A stretch of 64,000 bases of DNA from DASZHJ01 sp035517495 (GTDB lineage: Bacteria > Pseudomonadota > Alphaproteobacteria > ATCC43930 > CGMCC-115725): positions 383,182 to 447,181 of the forward strand of contig DATIYT010000103.1 in assembly GCA_035517495.1 (NCBI GenBank). Direction: 5' to 3'. A program made the translations under genes and the position numbers. The notes below the pieces were generated by a model, which made no database searches, was not told the origin of the DNA, and saw only the letters and a program-made list of their open reading frames with translations. Positions 23,661 to 32,906 of this stretch are shown here, one piece after another (the stretch's first letter is position 1; every line of letters begins with the position of its first letter).

Positions 23661-25760
23661 TCATGAGTCTGCTGCGATCGTCGCCCGAGCATCGACGGCG
23701 ATAGCACCCTTTCCGCGCTCGCGCAGGACCAGCGGGTTGATCTCCGCGTCAGTGAGCCGCTCGCCCAGATCGACGGCGAGCCAGCTCATGCGTTCGATGA
23801 CGTGGGCGGCAGCTTCGATGTCGAGCGGCGCCTGCCCGCGGATGCCGTCCAGCAGCGGCGCGAGACGCAGCGCGCGCAGCATCGCGACGGCGCGCGCGTG
23901 CGAAACCGGCGCCGGCGCCACTTCAAGATCGCGCAGCAGTTCGACCAGAATGCCGCCTGAACCCACCAGCACGATCGGTCCGAACTGGGGGTCTCTGCGG
24001 ATGCCCACGATAAGCTCGGCGCGGCCGCGCGCCATCTCCTGCACCAGGCATCCCTCCAGATTTCCCGAGTGAAGCCGCGCGACCGAGTCTGAGATGTCGC
24101 TCCAAGCGCGGCGCAATGCCGCCGCGTCGGCGAGATCGAGCCTCACTGCGCCAGCATCGCTCTTGTGCACAAGTCCCGGCGCCACGCCCTTGAGCGCCAC
24201 CGGATAACCGATCCGGCCGGCCTCGGCAATCGCCGCAGCGATTGTCGGTGCCATGGCATCGCGAGCGAGCGGAATGCCATAGGCCCGCAGCAATGCGGCC
24301 GGCTCGGTCGAGTCGGGTGCCGCTTTCGGGAGTGACGCCGGACGCATCGGCGCATCCGGCAATGCTGCTTGCTCGTGGTAATCCAAGAGGTGGCGGAGCA
24401 CGCGCAGCAGCCCATCCTCGGGTGCCTCGAAGCTCGGACAGCCCACATCCCGCAGCGCCGCGCGCGGCCGGTCGGCGGCGGGACCCGGCAGTATCGAGCA
24501 GAGCACCGGCTTGCCGCTCGCAAGCCCTTCGCTTGCAAGGAGCCGCGTGCGCTGCTCGAAAAACGGCATCGAGCTGAGCGCGATCACGATCAGGCCCACG
24601 TCCGGATCGGCCGCCAGCGCGCGCATGGCGGTGTCGGCGATCTCGACGTTTTCCGGGACCCTGCGTGCGCCCAGATCGACGGGATTGTCCGCTTGAAGGG
24701 GTAGTAGAATTTCGCCGATCGCTGCTTTGGTTGCGGGCGAAAGCGAGGCAAGGCGCAGCCCGGCTTCCGAGAGCCGATCCGACAGAATCCCGGTGCTGCC
24801 GCCCGAGCCTGAAATCACGGCGATCCCGTCGCTCGTGAGTCGCGGCCAGCGCGCCAGCAGGTCGGCCAGGCGCACCATCACGGTCGGGTCGTCGGTGAGG
24901 ATCACGCCGTGCTCGCGACAAATCGCCCGGAACACCTCGTAGGAGCCCGCGAGGCTGGCCGTGTGCGAGCGCGCCGCCTTGACGCCCGCGGGCGTGCGAC
25001 CGGTCTTGAGCACGATCAGCGGCTTGCCCTTGGCGCGGCATCGGGCAGCGGCACGCACGAAGCGCCGAGGATCGATGAAACCTTCCACATAGACGCAGAT
25101 GACGCGGGATGCGGGGTCATCGATCATGTATTCGAGGAAATCGCAGATTTCGAGGTCGCTCTGATTACCGAGCGACACGCAGGCGCTGAAGCCGATGCCG
25201 TCGCCGGCGGCGCGATCGAAGACCGAAACCATGAGCGCGCCGCTCTGGCTCACGAAACCGATTTCGCCCGTGAGCAGCCGCTCGGTCTCCAGCACCACCG
25301 ACGAGGTGAGCGTGACCGGCCACGACGGATTGATGAAGCCCATGCAGTTGGGGCCGATGATGCGCATGCCGGAGCGTCGGCTAGTGGACGCGATTTCCGC
25401 CTGGCGCTCGGCACCCTCGGCGCCGGCCTCCGCGAAGCCCGTGGTCATGATGACCGCGCAGCCGACGCCCGCTGCGGCGCAATCGGCGAGGCTCGGTGCG
25501 AGTTCGCGCGGCGGCACCGCCAAAATCGCCACATCGACCTTGTCCGGCGCCTCGCCGACCGTGGGATAGGCCCGGTGGCCGAAGACCTCGCTGCGGCGCG
25601 GATTGATCGGCACGAGCCGACCGCCGAAGCGATGCTTGGTCAGGAAATACATGATGCGGCCGCCGAACTTGTCACGGTTGTCGGAAGCGCCGAACACCGC
25701 GACCGACCGGGGATGCAGAATTTCTCGAATCGAAAGTCGTGCGGGCGCGCGCTCGGTCAT
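23661..25760 (-). CDS. Acyl-CoA synthetase, NDP-forming (acetate-CoA ligase family)
   Basis: 699 residues in the ACD/Pat arrangement: CoA-binding Rossmann domain (about 1-140, 'PRSVAVFGASDNRDKFGGRIMYFL'), succinyl-CoA-ligase-like domains (about 150-460, with 'IIGPNCMGFINP' and 'SQSGALMVSVFDRA'; 'RSHTASLAGS' follows), and a C-terminal ATP-grasp domain (about 480-699, 'GYPVALKGVAPGLVHKSDAGAV' and 'VQEMARGRAELIVGI'). Such enzymes make acyl-CoA with ADP formation. The acid is unknown. It is followed by acyl-CoA dehydrogenase and enoyl-CoA hydratase genes on the same strand. Confidence 0.88.
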   Translation of the reverse strand: MTERAPARLSIREILHPRSVAVFGASDNRDKFGGRIMYFLTKHRFGGRLVPINPRRSEVFGHRAYPTVGEAPDKVDVAILAVPPRELAPSLADCAAAGVGCAVIMTTGFAEAGAEGAERQAEIASTSRRSGMRIIGPNCMGFINPSWPVTLTSSVVLETERLLTGEIGFVSQSGALMVSVFDRAAGDGIGFSACVSLGNQSDLEICDFLEYMIDDPASRVICVYVEGFIDPRRFVRAAARCRAKGKPLIVLKTGRTPAGVKAARSHTASLAGSYEVFRAICREHGVILTDDPTVMVRLADLLARWPRLTSDGIAVISGSGGSTGILSDRLSEAGLRLASLSPATKAAIGEILLPLQADNPVDLGARRVPENVEIADTAMRALAADPDVGLIVIALSSMPFFEQRTRLLASEGLASGKPVLCSILPGPAADRPRAALRDVGCPSFEAPEDGLLRVLRHLLDYHEQAALPDAPMRPASLPKAAPDSTEPAALLRAYGIPLARDAMAPTIAAAIAEAGRIGYPVALKGVAPGLVHKSDAGAVRLDLADAAALRRAWSDISDSVARLHSGNLEGCLVQEMARGRAELIVGIRRDPQFGPIVLVGSGGILVELLRDLEVAPAPVSHARAVAMLRALRLAPLLDGIRGQAPLDIEAAAHVIERMSWLAVDLGERLTDAEINPLVLRERGKGAIAVDARATIAADS

Positions 25761-25772
25761 CCTGACTCAACC

Positions 25773-26918
25773 TTAGGTAAATGCAGCCGTGCCAAACAAC
25801 TGGCGGCCGACGATCAGGCGCTGGATGCCGGAGGTGCCGTCGATCACCGTCAGCATGCGGCAATCGCGCCAGCAGCGCTCGACGCCGGCCTCGCGGGAAA
25901 GTCCCTGCGCACCCATCGCGTCCATGGCGGCGTGGCACACCTCGACCGCGGTCTCGGTTGCGAACAGCTTCGCCATCGCTACTTCGCCCGCGAGCCGCTG
26001 TCCGGCGTCGAGCGAGGCGAGTGCACGCAGCGACAGCAGCCGCGCCGCCTCCAATTTCGCGATAGCATCCGCGAGCGACGTTTGAATCGCCTGGAACTTC
26101 GCCAGCGGCCGGCCGAAGGCGAAGCGCTCCTTGGCGTAGCCGATCGCACTGTCCAGCGCGCGCCGGGCGATCCCCACCGCCTGCATGGCAACGAAGGCGC
26201 GCGATGCCTCGATGCCGCGGTTGAACTGCTCGGCGCCCCGCCCCGGCGCGCCCAGCAGATTCTCCTTGGGCACACGTGTCCCCTTGAACCGCAACTCCGC
26301 CAAGGAGATCACTTCCATTCCCGTCGCTTCCAGCTCGCGGCTCTCCCAGGGGGATTGCGTCCGCTCCAGCACCAGACGGCTGGTCGAGGGTCGTTCGCCC
26401 GCATCCCCGCTCACCACCATCAAGGTGATGAGATCGCTGACCCCGCCAAGCTTGATCCATTTCTTGATGCCGTCGACGCGGAAGCAGTCGCCATCCTCGA
26501 CGGCGGTCGTCTTGAGCCCGCGCAGGTCGGAGCCCGCCTGCGGCTCGGTGATGGCGGCGGTCGAAACCAGCTCGCCCGAAAGCAGGCGCGGCAGCCAGCG
26601 CGCCTTTTGCTCGGCGGAGCCCAGGTAGTTGATGGTGCGCGGCGGCACGATCTCGCCGAGAATGAGCGGCCCATAGGCGAGCGCTTCCAGCAGCAGCCCG
26701 TAGTCGACATAGCTCATCCCAGCGCCGCCGTCGTCCCTGCCAATGGTGCTGCCGAGATAGCCCAGTGGCAGAAGCGCGCGATAGATCGTACGCCACTGCG
26801 CGGCGTCGAGCTTCGCGCCCGGCGGCAGATTCTCGACGAGCGGCACGACGGCGCGTGCGACGATCTCCTTGGCGTGCTCCTGCAGCTCTCGCTGTTGCTT
26901 GCTGAGCGCGAAGTCCAC
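25773..26918 (-). CDS. Acyl-CoA dehydrogenase family protein
   Basis: FAD-dependent dehydrogenase of 381 residues. 'ALPLGYLGSTIGRDDGGAGMSYVDYGLLLE'-type N-terminal helices, 'STAAITEPQAGSDL' (FAD/substrate loop), 'YAKERFAFGRPLAKFQAIQ' and the C-terminal 'QGLSREAGVERCWRDCRMLTVIDGTSGIQRLIVGRQL'. The Thr-Ser-Gly stretch near the end matches short/branched-chain members. It sits 12 bases from the ligase gene and 5 from the hydratase gene in one operon. The substrate is unknown. Confidence 0.9.
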   Translation of the reverse strand: MDFALSKQQRELQEHAKEIVARAVVPLVENLPPGAKLDAAQWRTIYRALLPLGYLGSTIGRDDGGAGMSYVDYGLLLEALAYGPLILGEIVPPRTINYLGSAEQKARWLPRLLSGELVSTAAITEPQAGSDLRGLKTTAVEDGDCFRVDGIKKWIKLGGVSDLITLMVVSGDAGERPSTSRLVLERTQSPWESRELEATGMEVISLAELRFKGTRVPKENLLGAPGRGAEQFNRGIEASRAFVAMQAVGIARRALDSAIGYAKERFAFGRPLAKFQAIQTSLADAIAKLEAARLLSLRALASLDAGQRLAGEVAMAKLFATETAVEVCHAAMDAMGAQGLSREAGVERCWRDCRMLTVIDGTSGIQRLIVGRQLFGTAAFT

Positions 26919-26923
26919 GGAGA

Positions 26924-27703
26924 TCAGCGCCCCTCGAAGCGAGGTTTGCGCTTCTCCTTAAAGGCGGCAATCCCCTCGTTGTAGTCGTGGGAACCCTGGG
27001 TAATCTCGGACCAATAGGTCTCGAGATGCCGCGCCGCCGCCGGCCCCTCCACATATTGTGCGAGGATCGCTTCCTTGATGGAGCGGAATACCAGCGGTGC
27101 GCCGGTCGAGATGCGCGCGGCAATAGCGGCGACCGCCTCGTCAAAGCCTTCGTCGGGGAGCACGCGGCTCACGAGACCCAGCGCATGCGCCTCGCGCGCA
27201 CCGATATCCTCTCCGAGCACCAGCATGTCGAGGGCGCGGTTGCGGCCGATGTAGTGGCAGAGCCGCACCAAACTCATGCCCCAGCTCGGCACGATGCCGA
27301 TGTAGGCGTCACCGGTGCGGAACTTGGCGTTCTCGGCGGCGAGCCGCACGTCGCAAGCCTGGGCGAGCGCAACCCCGCCGCCAATGCACCAACCGCGGAT
27401 CGCGGCGATCGTCGGCTTCGGAAAGCGCTCGATGCGCTCGACCACCGCGCGGCCCGCGTCACGAAAGGCGGTCGATGCATCGTCTGCGTCGTGCGGCTTG
27501 TCGTCGAGATTGGCACCGGCGCAGAAGGCGCGCGTTCCAGTACCCCGGATAACGACGCAGCGCGTCTCCGCGCGCCGCGCGAACTGGTCCAGTGCCGTCA
27601 GCATCTCGCCGAGCGTGCGCGGCGAAACCGTGTTGAGGGGCGGGCGGTCGATCGTCAGTGTCGACACCCCGTCCACGTGACTGAGGCGAATGGTCTCAGA
27701 CAT
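26924..27703 (-). CDS. Enoyl-CoA hydratase/isomerase family protein
   Basis: Crotonase-fold protein, 259 residues from ATG 27703 (GGAGG upstream; the longer open frame overlaps the divergent promoter region). Oxyanion-hole segments are 'GTGTRAFCAGANLDD' and 'RGWCIGGGVALAQACDVRLAA', and 'AKFRTGDAYIGIVPSWGMSLVRL' is conserved. The position usually holding a catalytic Glu falls near 'GIVPSWG', so hydratase versus isomerase or lyase activity cannot be settled. It is the first gene of the three-gene acyl-CoA operon. Confidence 0.9.
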   Translation of the reverse strand: MSETIRLSHVDGVSTLTIDRPPLNTVSPRTLGEMLTALDQFARRAETRCVVIRGTGTRAFCAGANLDDKPHDADDASTAFRDAGRAVVERIERFPKPTIAAIRGWCIGGGVALAQACDVRLAAENAKFRTGDAYIGIVPSWGMSLVRLCHYIGRNRALDMLVLGEDIGAREAHALGLVSRVLPDEGFDEAVAAIAARISTGAPLVFRSIKEAILAQYVEGPAAARHLETYWSEITQGSHDYNEGIAAFKEKRKPRFEGR

Positions 27704-27899
27704 CGCCCTCCCCTTCGGCCATGCGGCCGTTATCGCGCAAGCGCGCGGAAATATTGAGTATTCAGTAAGCCCGTGGCCCGAGCTTGTGTCAACGCCGGGC
27801 ACTCGCCGCGTGCGTGTCGTAGTGCGCGACAGGCGCGCCGGGTGTAGGATAATCATTCTGGCCAACGCGCCGCGGCCGGCGCCAGAGAATGGAGGCAGC

Positions 27900-29336
27900 A
27901 TGTCGTTCGAGGGATTTCCGGGGCGGGATGTGCGCGCGAAGCTCGACCATCCCGTGATCGATGCGGACGCGCATATCATCGAATGCGATTTCGCGCACCT
28001 CGATTTCGTGCGGCAGCTCGCCGGCGAAGAGGTCGCCAAGGCCGCGCTGGCGATGCGCGACCACCGCGGCCCGACCGTGCGCGGTTTCTGGTGGGGCGTG
28101 CCCTCGGGTCCGCACACCGACGACCGCGCCATGGCCCAATTGCCGCGCTACTTCTATTCGCGCCTCGACGAGCTCGGCATCGACTTTGCGCATTGCTACA
28201 CGACGCGCGGCCTGAGCCACGTCTATGCTCCGGTCGCCGAGCTTCGCCGCGTAAGCTGCCGCGCCCTCAACATGCTCTATGCGGAGATGTTCGCCGACGT
28301 GAAGGATCGGCTGCGGCCAGCGGCGGTGATCCCGACCTACACGCCGCAAGAAGCGATCGAGGAGCTGGAATTCGCGGTCAAGGAGCTCGGCCACAAGACC
28401 GTGATGATCGGCACCGAGTTGCGCGGGCCTGGGCGGCCCTCGACGGGCCCGGACCCCTTCCTGCACTCGACGCAATCGACGCGCTCGATCGTGATGGACG
28501 CGCCTTACGACTACGATCCGTTTTGGCGCAAGTGCATCGAGCTCAAGGTGACGCCGGTCTGCCACACCTCTTCGCGCGGCATCGGCTATCGCGCCTCGCC
28601 CAGCAACTATATGTTCAACCACATCGGCGACTTCTCCGCCGGCAACGAGTTCTTCTGCCGCTCGCTGTTCTTCGGCGGCGTGACCCGGCGCTTCCCGGAG
28701 CTGACTTTCGCCTTCCTAGAAGGCGGCGTCGCCTGGGCGCTCACGCTCCTCAACGACATCGTCGAGCATTGGGAAAAGCGGAACGTCGAATCGCTCGAGC
28801 GCAATCTCGATCCGGCGCTGCTCGACGTCGATCTGCTGGAGCGGCTCTTCCGCGACTATGGCAGCCCACGCCTTTCGCCTGAACGCATCCGCGCGCGGCC
28901 GCACGGCAATCTCTTGATCGAGCGGCCCGACCCCTATGACGAATTCGCGGCTTGCGCGATGAAGGAAATCCGCGATCTGCGCCAGCTCTTCGTCGATCCC
29001 TTCTACTTCGGCTGCGAGGCCGACGATCGCATGATGTCGGTTGCCTTCAATCGGAGGCTCAATCCGCTCGGCGCCGTGCTGAAGCCTGTCTTCGGCTCGG
29101 ATATCGGCCATTGGGACGTGCTGGATGCCAAGAGCGTCGTCACGGAAGCCTGGAGCCTGGTAAACGCCAAGCTGCTGACGCCCGAGAATTTCCGCGACCT
29201 CACCTTCGTCAACCCCGCGATGATGCATCTCTCGATGGACACGGACTACTTCAAGGGGACGGTGATCGAGGACGCGGCGCGCCAACTCCTGAAGCAACAG
29301 GCGCCAAAAAAGGAGAGGGCGGCGGCAGGGACGTAA
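27900..29336 (+). CDS. Amidohydrolase family protein (amidohydrolase-2 type)
   Basis: 478 residues from ATG 27900 with GGAGG 5 bases upstream. The N-terminal metal motif is 'VIDADAHIIE', where one ligand of the usual HxH is replaced, as in many of this group. 'FAFLEGGVAWALTLL' and 'FGSDIGHWDV' give the later ligands. Members are hydrolases or decarboxylases of aromatic and cyclic acids (ACMSD-like). It is divergent from the enoyl-CoA hydratase gene and may feed the acyl-CoA route (inference). Confidence 0.83.
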   Translation: MSFEGFPGRDVRAKLDHPVIDADAHIIECDFAHLDFVRQLAGEEVAKAALAMRDHRGPTVRGFWWGVPSGPHTDDRAMAQLPRYFYSRLDELGIDFAHCYTTRGLSHVYAPVAELRRVSCRALNMLYAEMFADVKDRLRPAAVIPTYTPQEAIEELEFAVKELGHKTVMIGTELRGPGRPSTGPDPFLHSTQSTRSIVMDAPYDYDPFWRKCIELKVTPVCHTSSRGIGYRASPSNYMFNHIGDFSAGNEFFCRSLFFGGVTRRFPELTFAFLEGGVAWALTLLNDIVEHWEKRNVESLERNLDPALLDVDLLERLFRDYGSPRLSPERIRARPHGNLLIERPDPYDEFAACAMKEIRDLRQLFVDPFYFGCEADDRMMSVAFNRRLNPLGAVLKPVFGSDIGHWDVLDAKSVVTEAWSLVNAKLLTPENFRDLTFVNPAMMHLSMDTDYFKGTVIEDAARQLLKQQAPKKERAAAGT

Positions 29337-29341
29337 AACGG

Positions 29342-30511
29342 TTACAGCACGATCCGCCGGCCTTCCTCGGCGGACCAGTAGCCGGCGTAGCTAACCTTGA
29401 TCGTTTCGTAGGCGAGATCGACGCCCGACCGCGGCGTGCGCCCGAACGCCACGCACTCCATGAAGTCCTGGATTTCCTGAGTATAGCCGCGCGTCCATTC
29501 CTCTTCGAGGCAGATGAACTGCCAGCCGGTCTTGCGATCGACTTTCTCGGTGATGTAGACGTGCCTGAGCTTCTCCTCGTCGGTCAGGTAGCTCATCATG
29601 TGGTTGTTCGGCGTGATATTGGCAAAGAGCGCGCCGCCGCTGGTGTAGGTCTCGATCAGGTTGCGCACGCCGCCCATGATCATGTCGCCCGAAAACACCG
29701 TGGCCTTTGTGCCGTCGGAAAAGCCGAGCGTCAGCGCGCTCCAATCCTCGACGTCGAGCGGGTTGGCCATGATGTAGGGGCGCTCCTCCGCCGGCAATGA
29801 CGCGGAGACGTGTCCGACATCCGCAGTGACGGTCGCGACGGTGATCCGCTCGCCCCTCGCATGCGCCTCGATTTGCTTCAGGTAAAGCACCGTCGAGAGC
29901 GGATGACAGCCCATCCGAATGAGCGAGCCGCCTCCGGTCATCGCCCATTGCGCGGCGTGCGCGGCGTGCGAGCCGCTGTGGCTCTCCTCCGCCTTCATGA
30001 AGAGTATCTTGTCCTTGGTGGCGTTCAGGATTTCCACGGTCTTTGTGACCGCGGGCGCGTAGATCCAGTCCTCCGCATACATGAAGAGCTTGCCGCTCGC
30101 ACGGATCGCCGCGACCGTCTGATCCATCTCCTCGATCAGGCGCTGGTACATGATGGACTTGGGCACGCGGCGGCCGATCGGCGTGAGATCGCCCTCGCGA
30201 CCGAAGTATCCCGCGAACGGCTTTTCGCAGATCACATGCTTGCCAGCCCGGAGTGCGTCGACGATCATTGGCGCATGAAGTGCGGGCGGCGTGCAGATAT
30301 CGACCACGTCGATGTTGCGGTCGACGAGCAGCGCACGATAGTCGCGGTGGGTCGTGGGAATGCGGTGCTTGCGCGCGAAATCCAGCACGTGATCACCGCG
30401 CGCCGCCACGGCAACCACTTCGACGCCGAGGCCGTGAACGCGCTGGTAGGCGTGCATGTGCAGCTCCGCGACGAAGCCGCTGCCGATCAAGCCGACGCGC
30501 ACGTGGGCCAT
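29342..30511 (-). CDS. Gfo/Idh/MocA family oxidoreductase
   Basis: NAD(P)-dependent dehydrogenase, 389 residues from ATG 30511 (GGGAGG 7 bases upstream). The Rossmann start 'VRVGLIGSGFVAELHMHAYQRV', 'VVDICTPPALHAPMIVDALRAGKHVICEKPF' (family hallmark with the catalytic Lys in EKP), and the C-terminal domain 'AAQWAMTGGGSLIRMGCHPLSTVLYL' with the conserved His follow. Substrates in the family are sugars, inositols and similar compounds. It is convergent with the amidohydrolase, with only 5 bases between stops. Confidence 0.88.
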   Translation of the reverse strand: MAHVRVGLIGSGFVAELHMHAYQRVHGLGVEVVAVAARGDHVLDFARKHRIPTTHRDYRALLVDRNIDVVDICTPPALHAPMIVDALRAGKHVICEKPFAGYFGREGDLTPIGRRVPKSIMYQRLIEEMDQTVAAIRASGKLFMYAEDWIYAPAVTKTVEILNATKDKILFMKAEESHSGSHAAHAAQWAMTGGGSLIRMGCHPLSTVLYLKQIEAHARGERITVATVTADVGHVSASLPAEERPYIMANPLDVEDWSALTLGFSDGTKATVFSGDMIMGGVRNLIETYTSGGALFANITPNNHMMSYLTDEEKLRHVYITEKVDRKTGWQFICLEEEWTRGYTQEIQDFMECVAFGRTPRSGVDLAYETIKVSYAGYWSAEEGRRIVL

Positions 30512-30542
30512 CGCTGACCTCCCTCCCTGGACAGTGCCGACT

Positions 30543-31169
30543 TCAACGATCCAACAGCGCGCCGAGCGTGGGCGCAAGGTCAAAGCGGCCACGGCGCAAG
30601 TCGTGACCTGCGCCGTCCACCGCAATGAGCTTCGTTTCGGCGGGAATGAGCGCTAGCGCCGCCCTGAGCTCGGCGTTCGTGGCGAAGGGGTCGGATGTGC
30701 CGTGCACGAACACCGCCGGCACGCGCAGGCGCGGAAAATGCGCGGTGCGCAGCTTCTCGGGCTGGCCCGGGGGATGGAGCGGGTAGGAGAGGAGCAGCAG
30801 CGCCGCCGCGATCTTCGCTTCGTCGGCCGCGAGCATGCTCGCCTGGCGTCCGCCGTAGGATTGGCCGCCAAGAAAAATCGGCCCCGCGGCGCGGTGGCGG
30901 AGAAATTGGACCGCCCCGCGCAAACCCTCGCGGTCGGCCGCTGCGGTCGCGGGCGACGGCGGGCCGGTGCGCCGCCTTTGGCGAAACGGCAGGTCGCAGC
31001 GCAGGACGTAGAGGCCGCGGGTGCAACAGGCTTTTGCCACCTCGACCAGCAGCGGCGTGCGGCAATTCCCGCCGGCGCCGTGCGTCAGCACCAATCCCCG
31101 ACCGTCGGCGCGGTCGGGGAGATGCAGCTCGCCGCTGACGCCGTTCTCGTCAATCGAAACGACCTTCAT
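30543..31169 (-). CDS. Alpha/beta-hydrolase fold protein
   Basis: 208 residues from ATG 31169. The nucleophile elbow 'GGQSYGG' carries the catalytic Ser. 'GLVLTHGAGGNCRTPLL' forms the oxyanion region, 'FVHGTSDPFATNAEL' the acid, and 'VDGAGHDL' the catalytic His. It matches the small dienelactone-hydrolase-like group, often annotated as KAT/TEX30-like. The substrate is unknown. It follows xerC, with 38 bases between the XerC stop and this start, on the same strand. Confidence 0.8.
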   Translation of the reverse strand: MKVVSIDENGVSGELHLPDRADGRGLVLTHGAGGNCRTPLLVEVAKACCTRGLYVLRCDLPFRQRRRTGPPSPATAAADREGLRGAVQFLRHRAAGPIFLGGQSYGGRQASMLAADEAKIAAALLLLSYPLHPPGQPEKLRTAHFPRLRVPAVFVHGTSDPFATNAELRAALALIPAETKLIAVDGAGHDLRRGRFDLAPTLGALLDR

Positions 31170-31206
31170 ATCGGGCTGCACGCCAACATGGGGGCCTTGA
31201 GTCGCG

Positions 31207-32187
31207 TCACGCCTTGGCGCGGGGATGGGCGCGCTCGTAGACGCCAAGCAGGCGCGTCGCGTCGACGGCGGTGTAGCGCTGAGTCGTCGAGAGGCTCGAA
31301 TGCCCCAGGAGTTCCTGGATACTGCGGAGGTCACCTCCCGCGGCCAGCAGGTGCGAGGCGAAGCTGTGGCGGAGCGCATGAGGCGTGGCACTCTCGGGGA
31401 GGCCTAGGATCGCCCGGAGCTGTTCCATCTGCCGCTGCACCAAGCGCGGGTTGAGCGGCCCGCCGCGCGCCCCTCGGAACAGCGGCGAGCCCAAAGCGAG
31501 CCGATGCGGACAGAGCGCCACATAATCGGCGATAGCGGCCGCAACCGCGGGCAACACCGGTACCATCCGGGTCTTGCGGCCCTTGCCCGTGATCGCGAGC
31601 ATGCAGGGCGCAAGCGGCGCATCACGCCGGTTCAATTGGAGCGCTTCCGAGAGCCTGAGCCCGCAGCCATAGAGCAGCATCAGGATCGCAAGATCGCGCT
31701 TGCCGATCCATGGTTCGGGGGCCAGCGCTGCGACTCGGTCGAGCGCCGCCTCGGCGTCCGCTTCCGCGAGCGGCTTCGGGATCGACCGTGGCAGCTTCGG
31801 CGAGCGTACCGCCGCAAGGGCCGAATTCTCGGCGAGGCCGCGCGTGCGCAGGAAGCGGAAGAAACCGCGCAGGCTCGACAGTGCCCGCGCGTTGGAGCTG
31901 CGCTCGATGCCCGTTCCCGCGCGGTGCGCAAGATACGCGCGAAAGTCGGCCGCTGCGAGCGCCGCGAGTGCCGCGAGATCGGGGAGCGTCCCCAGATGCT
32001 CGCCGATGAAATCGAGAAATCCCGCGAGGTCGCGGCCATAGCTCGCGAGCGTGTGCGGGGAGGCGCGCCGCTCGGCGCCGAGCCATTCCTGCCATGCCGC
32101 AATAGCGGCGGCGAGATCGGGCGCCGCACGGTAGCGTGCTGGCGGGGAGGCGGTCGTCCGTTTCAGGCGGTCGGCAGATCGAGCCAT
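31207..32187 (-). CDS. xerC: Tyrosine recombinase XerC
   Basis: Resolves chromosome dimers at dif with XerD and FtsK. 326 residues. An N-terminal SAM-like core-binding domain ('SPHTLASYGRDLAGFLDFIG') is followed by the catalytic domain: Arg in 'LLYGCGLRLSEAL', Lys in 'GKGRKTR', His-x-x-Arg in 'PHALRHSFASHLL', His in 'LGHSSLSTTQRY' and the Tyr nucleophile in the same stretch. It overlaps the DUF484 gene by 25 bases, the usual DUF484-xerC arrangement. Confidence 0.94.
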   Translation of the reverse strand: MARSADRLKRTTASPPARYRAAPDLAAAIAAWQEWLGAERRASPHTLASYGRDLAGFLDFIGEHLGTLPDLAALAALAAADFRAYLAHRAGTGIERSSNARALSSLRGFFRFLRTRGLAENSALAAVRSPKLPRSIPKPLAEADAEAALDRVAALAPEPWIGKRDLAILMLLYGCGLRLSEALQLNRRDAPLAPCMLAITGKGRKTRMVPVLPAVAAAIADYVALCPHRLALGSPLFRGARGGPLNPRLVQRQMEQLRAILGLPESATPHALRHSFASHLLAAGGDLRSIQELLGHSSLSTTQRYTAVDATRLLGVYERAHPRAKA

Positions 32188-32903
32188 CCCGCGATCACGA
32201 CTTCGAGGCTACGCGCGAGGAAGCCCAGCAGCTCGCTGCCCTGACCTGGATGGAACTTGCCGGCCTTCCGGGCGCCGATGGCGAGCAAGCCGGGCGGTGC
32301 CAGCGGGCTGACGGAGAGGCGCAGGAGCGCCGCCGAGCGCACCAATCCGGCACCGCTGCCGAACAGGATCGGATCGCCCACGGTATCGGAATTGAACAGC
32401 ACGCTGCGGTCGGCGCCGAACAGCTTACTAATGGTGCCGCGCTCCAATAATTGTACGCCGCGTACCGAGAGGTTGCTGCGGCCGCACGAGTTCGATTCGA
32501 CCGCCAGGGTCACGACGTCGGCGTCCAGCAGCACACAGAGATCGGTGGTGACGATCTGGATCAGGTGCTCGAAGCTGGGTGCCGCCAACAAGGCCAGCAC
32601 CGCTTGGTGCACCCGCGATTGGCTCGCGAGATTAGCCCGGCTGGTCGAGATCAGCGCGCGCTGTTGATTCTTGAGGCGCGCCAACTCCGCCTGGAGCCGC
32701 TGCAGCATGAAGTGCTGCAAATCGACAACGCTGTCGCCGCGGTCGCGCACCGGTGGCGTCAGTATCTGCAGCAATTCCGGATGCTCCGCGAGAAATTCCG
32801 GGTGCTCGCGCAGGAACGCCACAACATCGCTCGACTGGAGCGCCGATACCTCGGGCAATTTGCGCGGAGCGCGGAGCGCGGGTTTGTCTTGGGGATGGTC
32901 CAA
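32163..32903 (-). CDS. DUF484 family protein
   Basis: 246 residues. The N-terminal 'SSDVVAFLREHPEFLAEHPELLQIL' is the family start. A short coiled region follows ('LQRLQAELARLKNQQRALI'), then a GAF-like domain to the end ('DVVTLAVES', 'RSAALLRLSVSPLAPPGLLAIGA'). Members are found beside xerC in many proteobacteria, but their role is unknown. It overlaps xerC by 25 bases and follows fsa by 3 bases, so the three are co-transcribed. Confidence 0.9.
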   Translation of the reverse strand: MDHPQDKPALRAPRKLPEVSALQSSDVVAFLREHPEFLAEHPELLQILTPPVRDRGDSVVDLQHFMLQRLQAELARLKNQQRALISTSRANLASQSRVHQAVLALLAAPSFEHLIQIVTTDLCVLLDADVVTLAVESNSCGRSNLSVRGVQLLERGTISKLFGADRSVLFNSDTVGDPILFGSGAGLVRSAALLRLSVSPLAPPGLLAIGARKAGKFHPGQGSELLGFLARSLEVVIAGWLDLPTA

Positions 32904-32906
32904 AGC

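Noticed and set aside
24909..26984. Long plus-strand open frame (691 codons) opposite the acyl-CoA genes
   Set aside because: It is a shadow of two well-matched minus-strand enzymes. Its translation is Arg/Ala/His-rich without domains.
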